Source of the DNA: an uncultured Clostridia bacterium
GTDB lineage: Bacteria; Bacillota; Clostridia; Oscillospirales; CAG-272
NCBI GenBank assembly: GCA_904501985.1
Contig: CAJGCT010000022.1
Location: 1-29,043, forward strand
Reading direction: 5' to 3'
Length of the DNA: 29,043 bases
Part shown: piece by piece, positions 23,666 to 29,043 of the stretch
Layout: each line of letters begins with the position of its first letter
Numbering within the stretch: the stretch's first letter is position 1
Notes under the pieces: generated by a model
Seen by the model: the letters and a program-made list of their open reading frames with translations, nothing else
Databases searched by the model: none
What the model was told of the DNA's origin: nothing
Position numbers and translations under genes: made by a program

Positions 23666-23681
23666 GTGTTTGATAGAATGT
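23666..23681 (+). repeat. Right 16-bp direct repeat of the Panacea cassette
   Basis: GTGTTTGATAGAATGT is identical to 21462-21477. Sequence after both copies stays loosely similar (TAAATATC occurs shortly after each), consistent with duplication or recombination at the end of the upstream gene. Confidence 0.8.
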
Positions 23682-23723
23682 GAGTAAAGTTAGGGTAAAT
23701 ATCTGTATATTGCGAAATACGGC

Positions 23724-23752
23724 TTGACAGGGGCAATATCTTGTGATATAAT
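23724..23752 (+). promoter_or_regulatory. Consensus promoter of the SSB operon
   Basis: TTGACA (23724-23729) and TATAAT (23747-23752) are separated by 17 bases. A structured leader and a terminator lie between this promoter and the ssb gene. Confidence 0.9.
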
Positions 23753-23758
23753 CGTGTC

Positions 23759-23911
23759 ATAGAGTTATTTTGTGCGTTTTCGGTGTAAACCGATACGGTA
23801 AGAGAAGCTTACGAGCATCGCTTACATTGCACACGTTGTTAAGTTTGTATTCAAAGTGCCTGCTATAAGTCTGCCCATTTCCAGCGGCGGACTGTTAGAC
23901 GGCACTTTTTT
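23759..23911 (+). promoter_or_regulatory. Structured leader with attenuator before ssb
   Basis: The leader has an outer pairing TGTGC (23771-23775) with GCACA (23829-23833) around two hairpins: CGGT/ACCG (23781-23792) and GTAAG/CTTAC (23798-23812). An intrinsic terminator follows: AAAGTGCC (23853-23860) with GGCACTTT (23901-23908), an inner stem AGTCTGCC/GGCGGACT, then a T-run. Promoter, folded aptamer-like region, terminator and gene form an attenuation layout. I cannot name the class; a ribosomal-protein-leader-like origin is possible given the cassette upstream. Confidence 0.6.
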
Positions 23912-23949
23912 ATATAGATATTTAAAGCCATTAGGCAGAAAGGAGTGTT

Positions 23950-24348
23950 ATGGCGCAGGTTTATGTGGTCGGCAGAGTTGTTGCTGATCTCGAACTGAAG
24001 CAAAGCAGCAGGGATGAATCTTATGTTTGTTTCGATATCGCAGAGAATATTGGCGGTCGAGACAGCAGACGAAAGCAGACATTACAGATATGGGCATTCG
24101 GCAGTGATGCCAAGCAGCTTATCTGTGATGGTGTGCAGGGTAGTACATCAATCTGGGTGAAAGGTTATTTAGAGCTTGAGGAATTTATCACCGAAAGCGG
24201 CAGATATCGAGACAAAAGATTGAAAGTATATCTGAAAAGCTGGGGCTATGCATCAGATGAACCAAAACAAATCTTCCGTGAAGTGATTGGTAAAACAGAA
24301 CAATATGCGCCGATCATCGATGGAGAAAGAGAACCCTTGCCGGAATAG
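23950..24348 (+). CDS. Single-stranded DNA-binding protein (SSB-like)
   Basis: This 132-residue OB-fold protein probably protects single-stranded DNA during conjugative transfer or element replication. The SSB pattern is visible: VYVVGRVVADLELKQ at the start, FDIAENIGG in the middle, LQIWAFGSDAKQL and VKGYLELEEF, with the second half of the fold around RLKVYLKSWGYASD. It lacks the usual acidic DDDIPF tail, ending GEREPLPE, so host-protein contacts through the SSB tail may be missing. ATG 23950 follows AAAGGAG at about 5 bases. A strong terminator follows 12 bases after the stop. Confidence 0.88.
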   Translation: MAQVYVVGRVVADLELKQSSRDESYVCFDIAENIGGRDSRRKQTLQIWAFGSDAKQLICDGVQGSTSIWVKGYLELEEFITESGRYRDKRLKVYLKSWGYASDEPKQIFREVIGKTEQYAPIIDGEREPLPE

Positions 24349-24360
24349 TTTTCGGCACCA

Positions 24361-24414
24361 AAGAGGAACCATTTGTGTTTTTCATTAGGAAAGACAAGTG
24401 GTGCCTCTTTTTTT
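24361..24414 (+). terminator. Terminator after the SSB-like gene
   Basis: GAGGAACCATTTGT (24363-24376) pairs with ACAAGTGGTGCCTC (24394-24407), allowing small mismatches, followed by seven T. Confidence 0.8.
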
Positions 24415-24453
24415 GTTTTCCACAAAATTTATTGAAGGAGTGAAATCAAACAA

Positions 24454-25263
24454 ATGAAACACAAGAAAAATCTCTGGAATACGGCGGCGGTATTAATCGT
24501 AGCCGTCCTCGTAATTATGGCATTTACTCGCGGAAATTTGCAGTTCTGGCTGTATGTCGCTGCATTTACCGCTTGGAGTATTTGGGCAAGTGTCAAGCAT
24601 CTTATCCCATTCCTTAAAGAATGTCACTTTCGCAGAGAACTCGAAAAAGAACAGAAGCGTATGGTGGATGAACAGCGAAATCCAATTTCGCCTGCATCGG
24701 ATCCGGTTGCCGATGTTCTTTTACGTCACGTCAATTACAGAATTACCGGCTTTCTGAAAGCCTCATATCCGGATGCCACTTGGAATTGGTGTGAGGAGTA
24801 CCCCGAAGTAATTGCCGCAAATGGCGGTAAGGGAAGAATTCAAGTGTTCGGAATTGACGAGTACAATTACGGTGAAGTTACACTTGATAGTAACGCCAAT
24901 ATGACCTGTTCGCTTTTGAAAGTTGTGACGCTTGGTGAGGATAACAACGAATCTGACGCTGATACAGATAAACCTAAGCCTCCGGTGCCGCCGCAGAATA
25001 CGGTTGATCCGCAGGTGTGGTTTGAACAGCATGGCAGAGATGTCCTTAGTAAGCTCATAAATGATTTGAGCGGATACGGTTATCACAGCCTTACTATTCG
25101 TGAAAACGGCGATGTAACCATCGATCAGGGAGATAAGCAAATCACAAAGCGTCACTTCCGAAGCGTTCCTGAGAAAATGTATTGGAATCGCCTCGTGAAT
25201 GTTCTTGAACGTGCAGGCGTAGCCGGCGAAGTAAAAGAAGACGGTATCGTCGTGACATGGTGA
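24454..25263 (+). CDS. Membrane-anchored hypothetical protein of the element
   Basis: This 269-residue protein is unrecognised. Two N-terminal hydrophobic segments (about 8-24 and 29-50) form a membrane hairpin. A charged linker and two soluble parts follow, split by a Pro-rich stretch (KPKPPVPPQNT, about 173-183). The C-terminal part (185-269) contains FEQHGRDVLSKLINDLSGYG and alternating strands. ATG 24454 has GAAGGAG about 13 bases upstream, which is long. The next gene begins 17 bases after its stop, so they form an operon. It may belong to the transfer apparatus or regulate it, but no motif proves this. Confidence 0.7.
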   Translation: MKHKKNLWNTAAVLIVAVLVIMAFTRGNLQFWLYVAAFTAWSIWASVKHLIPFLKECHFRRELEKEQKRMVDEQRNPISPASDPVADVLLRHVNYRITGFLKASYPDATWNWCEEYPEVIAANGGKGRIQVFGIDEYNYGEVTLDSNANMTCSLLKVVTLGEDNNESDADTDKPKPPVPPQNTVDPQVWFEQHGRDVLSKLINDLSGYGYHSLTIRENGDVTIDQGDKQITKRHFRSVPEKMYWNRLVNVLERAGVAGEVKEDGIVVTW

Positions 25264-25279
25264 AAGGATGTGATGTATT

Positions 25280-26353
25280 GTGAAATCCGGACTGACAATT
25301 GAAGCATTAGCTGCTGAAATTCTTCGTCAGAAAGAGGTGAAGGAGGACTACATTGTAGATACTCCGGCTCTGGTGATGGAGCCAAGCGGTAACGATGTTG
25401 TCCTTCGTGTTCTCGATGAAAATAAGGATGACCGAATTGAACCGCTTGATGTCGGAGAGATTGCTCATAGACAGATTGGTACGCATTTATCTATTCCGGC
25501 AAAGTATTACGCAAAGATGCTTACGGAAAAAACTGATCTGCTGTGTGCAAACGTAAACAGTTGGATGGGTACGAATCCTGCCAAACGCATGCTTCGCGTA
25601 CTTGAAGGCAAAGCAAGAGCATTCCTCAGCAATCGATATTTGAGACTTGATCACTACGAGATAGTATCCGCAATTTTGCCAATCCTCGGCGAAATGCCGG
25701 ATGCCCAGTTCGAAAGCTGTCAGATTACAGAGGGACGCTTGTACATCAAGGTCGTAAATCCACGTCTGCAGGCGGAGGTAACACCGGGAGATATTGTTCA
25801 GTCAGGCTTGATAATCAGCAACAGTGAAGTCGGTCTTGGTTCTGCTACAGTACAGCCGCTTGTTTACCGTCTGGTTTGCAGTAATGGTATGATCGTCAAT
25901 GATGCAGCTACAAAGCGAAATCATATCGGTCGTGTAAACAATTCTGATGAGAATTTTCTTCTGTATTCAGAAAAGACTTTACAGGCAGACGATCATGCAT
26001 TTCTCTTGAAGATTCAAGATACGGTAAGAGCCGCAGTAGATGAGGCGCAGTTCGCTCGTGTTGTCGGTATGATGCAAGAGGCATCAACAGCACAGATGAA
26101 TACAGCTGATGTCCCGGGACTTGTCAAGCTTGCCAGCCGCGAGTTTGGCATTACCGAATCGGAAGAACCGGGTGTTCTGCAGCACCTCATCGAAGACGGC
26201 AACCTTACACTGTACGGTCTTTCCAACGCGGTGACACGGTTCAGCCAGGATGTTGAAAACTACGACCGTGCAACCGATTTAGAGGGCATCGGATACAATA
26301 TCCTTACAATGCCCACAAACACATGGAACAGACTTAACCGGGCAGCAGCTTAA
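25280..26353 (+). CDS. DUF932 domain-containing protein
   Basis: This 357-residue protein shows the DUF932 (phage/plasmid-like) pattern: HLSIPAKYYAKML, RMLRVLEGKARAFLSNRYLR (about 107-126), then QPLVYRLVCSNGMIV (193-207) and a helical C terminus. Members occur in phages, plasmids and ICEs and are often located near recombination or replication genes; the biochemical role is unknown. GTG 25280 is used, with AAAGGATG about 11 bases before; no ATG near it fits better. It is cotranscribed with the preceding membrane protein by spacing. Confidence 0.85.
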   Translation: MKSGLTIEALAAEILRQKEVKEDYIVDTPALVMEPSGNDVVLRVLDENKDDRIEPLDVGEIAHRQIGTHLSIPAKYYAKMLTEKTDLLCANVNSWMGTNPAKRMLRVLEGKARAFLSNRYLRLDHYEIVSAILPILGEMPDAQFESCQITEGRLYIKVVNPRLQAEVTPGDIVQSGLIISNSEVGLGSATVQPLVYRLVCSNGMIVNDAATKRNHIGRVNNSDENFLLYSEKTLQADDHAFLLKIQDTVRAAVDEAQFARVVGMMQEASTAQMNTADVPGLVKLASREFGITESEEPGVLQHLIEDGNLTLYGLSNAVTRFSQDVENYDRATDLEGIGYNILTMPTNTWNRLNRAAA

Positions 26354-26397
26354 CGTCCGGTCAACAAAATTATTTTAATTATAAAGGAGTTATAACT

Positions 26398-27306
26398 ATG
26401 ACTAACAACTACATGAATCCCAATGCTAACGCAATGACCCCCAACGCTGTGAATCCCATTATGCCCGCCGAAGCGGTTGAACCTCGTCCGTTTATTCTTC
26501 CGGAAATGATGGATGATTCGTTTTCCTCAGAAGATATCGGCGAAGATTTTGACGGTATCCGACTCAGCTTCCGTAAGGTGAAGATTCCCAGCGGCGGTAT
26601 GATCCAGTTTGAGTTTCCGGGTGATGATCCTGAGAATCCCGACTATGTGAAGTATATCGAGGGTGTCATTCTCTACAATCATGCTGCAAGTGCATATTGG
26701 TCCGGTGGTTCCGAGTATGACGAAAACACTCCTCCGCTTTGTTCTTCTTTGGATGGTAAACAGGGCGTCGGTACTCCCGGTGGAGTGTGTGCTGCTTGTC
26801 CGTTCAACCAGTATGGAACAGCAACTGACTCTAAAGGCAATCCGGCTAAGGGTAAGGCATGCAAGAACATGCGACAGCTTTACATTCTTCGCAGTGGAGA
26901 GTATATGCCCATCCAGCTTTCGCTTCCGCCTACAAGTCTTTCTAACTTCAATGAGTTTATGAACAACGTTTTCGTGAATCGCAGACGTCCCACATGGGCA
27001 AGCGTTGTTCAGATTGGACTCAAGAAAGTTGACAACGGAGCAAACACCTACAGTGTAGCAACCTTCCGTAAAATGCAGGATTTCGTCGGTGAGCAGATTC
27101 CTCCGATGAAGCAGTATGCAAGCAACTTCCGTGAACAGCTTCGTCAAAGTCTGGAACAGCGTCCGGTTATTGCAGACAGCGTAGTGGAGACTGAACCTAT
27201 TTTTGATGCAGCTCCCGCATACCGTACTGTTGTACAGGATGGTACCAATTCGATATCTTCTCCGTATGGGGTAATCGATGGTGACAGAGACGAATTACCT
27301 ATGTAA
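26398..27306 (+). CDS. Four-cysteine hypothetical protein (putative metal-binding)
   Basis: This 302-residue cytoplasmic protein has an Asn/Pro-rich N terminus (1-35). A core follows in which Cys115, Cys131, Cys134 and Cys155 could bind zinc or an iron-sulfur cluster (GGVCAACPFNQYGTA, GKACKNMRQLYIL). Later segments IQLSLPPTSLSNFNEF and VQIGLKKVDN look like strands of an OB-like or ssDNA-binding fold, as in some phage proteins, but this is impression only. ATG 26398 follows AAAGGAG. It lies 44 bases after the DUF932 gene and ends before a perfect hairpin. Confidence 0.75.
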   Translation: MTNNYMNPNANAMTPNAVNPIMPAEAVEPRPFILPEMMDDSFSSEDIGEDFDGIRLSFRKVKIPSGGMIQFEFPGDDPENPDYVKYIEGVILYNHAASAYWSGGSEYDENTPPLCSSLDGKQGVGTPGGVCAACPFNQYGTATDSKGNPAKGKACKNMRQLYILRSGEYMPIQLSLPPTSLSNFNEFMNNVFVNRRRPTWASVVQIGLKKVDNGANTYSVATFRKMQDFVGEQIPPMKQYASNFREQLRQSLEQRPVIADSVVETEPIFDAAPAYRTVVQDGTNSISSPYGVIDGDRDELPM

Positions 27307-27319
27307 TCGCAAGTATTAT

Positions 27320-27348
27320 GTATCGCCGGCGTAAAAAACCGGCGATAC
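27320..27348 (+). terminator. Perfect 10-bp hairpin between genes
   Basis: GTATCGCCGG (27320-27329) pairs perfectly with CCGGCGATAC (27339-27348) around a loop CGTAAAAAA. No T-tract follows, so it may be a processing or mRNA-stability element rather than a true terminator. Confidence 0.5.
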
Positions 27349-27373
27349 CCATATTTACGAAAAGGAGTTGTCT

Positions 27374-27937
27374 ATGGAAAGATTACGCCCATTGAATTTA
27401 GAAGAACAACTTTTTGCAACGCAAAATCATAATCTTGTGTATACATTTTTGCAGGAAAAAGATCTGTCAGAAGATGTATTTTATGATATTGTGATCTTCG
27501 GATATATGCGCGCTGTACAGGAATATGTTTCTAAAAAGCGTTTTCGTGAATATGCCTTCTCTACGATAGCATGGAAACGAATGGAGAGTTCGGTTTCAGC
27601 ATATTGGCGATATCTTGCCGCACCGGTTCGGTATGCAACAACAGTCAGCATTTATGAGCCGATTGGTGATGATGCGGATTTAACGTGGGAGAATGTTCTC
27701 AGTCGGAAAGATGATCAGATGCTTCAGCTTGAAACACGAGAATTAATCAAGGAACTGGAAAATAAACTCCCAAAGCGTGAAATGAATGTTGTACGGATGA
27801 AAGCGGCAGGCTATAAGATGCATGATATTGCTAAACACGAGCATTTAACATTTCAGGAAATAAATGAGCTTCTGGCGAACTGTAGAGAAGATATTATCCA
27901 CATTCTGAGGGGAGATGAAAGGAGGGACGCGGTATGA
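27374..27937 (+). CDS. Sigma-70-like RNA polymerase factor of the element
   Basis: This 187-residue protein has a short sigma region 2-like part (about 32-75: EDVFYDIVIFGYMRAVQEYV, then REYAFSTIAWKRM) and a region 4-like helix-turn-helix (about 130-168: LPKREMNVVRMKAAGYKMHD). Such small sigma factors in ICEs usually direct transcription of element genes. ATG 27374 follows AAAGGAG; TTG 27368 is inside that site. The next gene overlaps its stop (ATGA), so three small genes run as a coupled set. Its promoter targets are unknown; the duplicated TATAAT units at 20228-20303 with G-rich -35 regions are one candidate. Confidence 0.72.
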   Translation: MERLRPLNLEEQLFATQNHNLVYTFLQEKDLSEDVFYDIVIFGYMRAVQEYVSKKRFREYAFSTIAWKRMESSVSAYWRYLAAPVRYATTVSIYEPIGDDADLTWENVLSRKDDQMLQLETRELIKELENKLPKREMNVVRMKAAGYKMHDIAKHEHLTFQEINELLANCREDIIHILRGDERRDAV

Positions 27938-28173
27938 TCGGTTCTAAAAAGGCGGATTATTTGATATTTGCGATATCAGCATTTATGCTATTGGTTGCCA
28001 ATGTTTTGCTTATATACGATATGCTTACGGTGATACCTACCTTACTTATTGTGTTGGTTTGGTATGTGAGTATCAGCATACTTGAGCGCATAGCACTAAA
28101 AAGGCAGGTCAACACATTGCAGAAAATTTGTGATGAACAGTATCATATGAAAAGGAGTGAAACAACAAAATGA
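27934..28173 (+). CDS. Small membrane protein
   Basis: This 79-residue protein has two hydrophobic helices (about 8-28 and 33-53) and a basic C-terminal tail (KRQVNTLQKICDEQYHMKRSE). It overlaps the sigma-like gene by four bases at its start and the following gene by four bases at its end. GGAGGGA lies upstream of the ATG. The position suggests an anti-sigma or accessory role, but no such motif is visible. Confidence 0.6.
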   Translation: MIGSKKADYLIFAISAFMLLVANVLLIYDMLTVIPTLLIVLVWYVSISILERIALKRQVNTLQKICDEQYHMKRSETTK

Positions 28174-28406
28174 AACGAGAAGTACACATAAGCGGTAAAC
28201 CGCTTTACCCTCTTTGTGTGGGAAACGCTGCGGTGATTTCACGGAAAAGCGATATAATCCGCACGTCTTCTGTAGTGTCAATCCAAGAACAGGATGATGA
28301 TCACGTTTGTTTTGAAACAGAGAATTCGATTTATCGGGTTTCCATGAGACCTAAAGCGAACGCGGCAAGAGCAGTTTTTACATCATTCTTAAAGATGTGT
28401 GCATAA
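28170..28406 (+). CDS. Small hypothetical protein
   Basis: This 78-residue protein, possibly a beta-rich single domain (EVHISGKPLYPLCVGNAAVI, then DHVCFETENSIYRVSMRP), is unrecognised. ATG 28170 overlaps the upstream stop and follows AAAAGGAG. A hairpin follows, ending the three-gene set. Confidence 0.6.
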   Translation: MKREVHISGKPLYPLCVGNAAVISRKSDIIRTSSVVSIQEQDDDHVCFETENSIYRVSMRPKANAARAVFTSFLKMCA

Positions 28407-28419
28407 CTGCTTGGGTATC

Positions 28420-28450
28420 AAGAGCAGTCGATGATAAATCGGCTGCTCTT
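28420..28450 (+). terminator. Hairpin after the small-gene set
   Basis: AAGAGCAGTCGAT (28420-28432) pairs with ATCGGCTGCTCTT (28438-28450) with one wobble pair. The T-run is short, so termination may be partial. Confidence 0.55.
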
Positions 28451-28486
28451 TGGTATATCCAATAATCTGAAAGGAGGATGATGCGA

Positions 28487-28780
28487 ATGTTGAAGCAAGG
28501 CTTGTATATTGCTGAGAACAATGATAGTATATGGGATGCCTATACAGTAAAGATGCTTGTCAAAGAAACAGAAAAAGCATATACCTTTGAATTGGTAGAA
28601 CTTCAAAGCAGGTATAGTGCATCGCATATAAAATTGCTATTTCAAAAATCGAACAAGATAATTTTGAAAAAAGATAAGGGTGGTCATGCTATGCGAATAT
28701 GGGGGGATAGTGACCTTACTATATATCCATATCAGGTAGGCATACCGTACTATTTCAAATTGAAGGAAGCACAATGCTGA
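28487..28780 (+). CDS. Small hypothetical protein
   Basis: This 97-residue, probably cytoplasmic protein (MLKQGLYIAENNDSIWDAYT, ending YFKLKEAQC) is unrecognised. ATG 28487 lies 9 bases after AAAGGAGG; two earlier ATG codons at 28478 and 28481 are too close to that site. Confidence 0.55.
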   Translation: MLKQGLYIAENNDSIWDAYTVKMLVKETEKAYTFELVELQSRYSASHIKLLFQKSNKIILKKDKGGHAMRIWGDSDLTIYPYQVGIPYYFKLKEAQC

Positions 28781-28799
28781 AACAGAAAGGAAATATGAC

Positions 28800-28919
28800 T
28801 TGAGTATTAGTTTTGATCCGGCGTTGATCAAACGTATGAAAAGTATGATCGTAAAACTAACGGAGGCGGATATCGCCTACTACCGTGATGACAATCCGAT
28901 TATGGGCGACCGTGAGTAG
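28800..28919 (+). pseudogene. Truncated LigA-like N-terminal fragment
   Basis: A 39-codon frame from TTG 28800, preceded by AGAAAGG, encodes MSISFDPALIKRMKSMIVKL followed by TEADIAYYRDDNPIMGDRE. The second half closely resembles the start of NAD-dependent DNA ligase (domain Ia: YY...D.P..SD.EYD), as in the LigA-related proteins carried by similar elements. It stops exactly where EYD would be completed. The bases after the stop (28920-28934) still read Y-L-L-N-D before another stop, hinting at a recent disruption. No adenylation lysine or later domain is present before the window end. Confidence 0.5.
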
Positions 28920-29043
28920 TATTTATTGAATGACTGAATGTATAAGAGCCAAGCTATACTTATTATAATCCAAACTACAATGATACGTGTAAACTTTTAT
29001 TTTATATATTTTAACATGTATACTCCCTTATCTACCTTCGGTA
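28920..29043. other. AT-rich window end without a gene
   Basis: No gene is visible. A TATAAT at 28964-28969 lacks a matching -35 box. The sharp fall in coding signal right after the ligase-like fragment could mark a new insertion or the decayed remainder of that gene. Confidence 0.3.

Noticed and set aside
23759..23911. Leader considered as a T-box riboswitch
   Set aside because: The T-box sequence (GGGTGGNACCGCG-like) is absent and no tRNA-related gene follows.
28964..28969. TATAAT near the window end as a promoter
   Set aside because: There is no -35 box at a suitable distance, and no gene is visible before the window ends.

Overview
The window suggests a Gram-positive Clostridia chromosome, most like an Oscillospiraceae/Ruminococcaceae gut bacterium. 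The reasons are the gene order dnaJ-prmA-rsmE, a CdaR/PucR-type regulator before ftsEX, greA-lysS, strong AGGAGG-type ribosome binding sites, consensus TTGACA-N17-TATAAT promoters, and a mobile element whose gene families (VirD4 coupling protein, DUF5697, DUF6100, DUF932, DUF3268, SSB) are typical of gut Firmicutes conjugative elements. No rRNA, tRNA, CRISPR array or complete transposase or integrase gene was seen.

Bases 1-12075 are ordinary core chromosome, all on the plus strand: dnaJ, prmA, rsmE, a polytopic membrane protein, a CdaR-like regulator, then the cell-wall block ftsE-ftsX-M23 activator-S41 peptidase, then greA and lysS. FtsEX and the secreted coiled-coil M23 protein look like one functional unit for septal peptidoglycan hydrolysis. 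The dnaJ gene is flanked by copies of an intergenic repeat, one of which is about 0.42 kb long with inverted ends.

From about 12.1 kb to the window end lies an integrated conjugative or mobilizable element inserted just after lysS. It holds a two-winged-helix, replication-initiator-like gene behind tandem terminators, a lone HEPN-motif cargo gene, a transfer operon (DUF5697, DUF6100, wHTH protein, VirD4 coupling protein, S1-domain protein), a zinc-finger gene, an SSB operon, a DUF932 protein, a cysteine-cluster protein, a sigma-like factor, small proteins and a truncated LigA-like fragment. Neither its integrase nor its relaxase is in the window as a complete recognisable gene.

The most interesting part is a 2.2 kb AT-rich cassette (about 21478-23681) bounded by a 16-bp direct repeat that copies the end of the upstream gene. 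It encodes a Panacea/DUF4065 (SocA-like) antitoxin-family protein overlapped by a coiled-coil, three-helix membrane protein. Upstream are two divergent consensus promoters. One drives a minus-strand RNA of about 100 nt with its own terminator. The other drives a 5' leader that strongly resembles the ribosomal protein L10 leader, although no rplJ is present. Two other operons of the element also begin with a consensus promoter plus a complex structured leader, so RNA-level control appears to be a theme, alongside the element's own S1-type RNA-binding protein and sigma-like factor.
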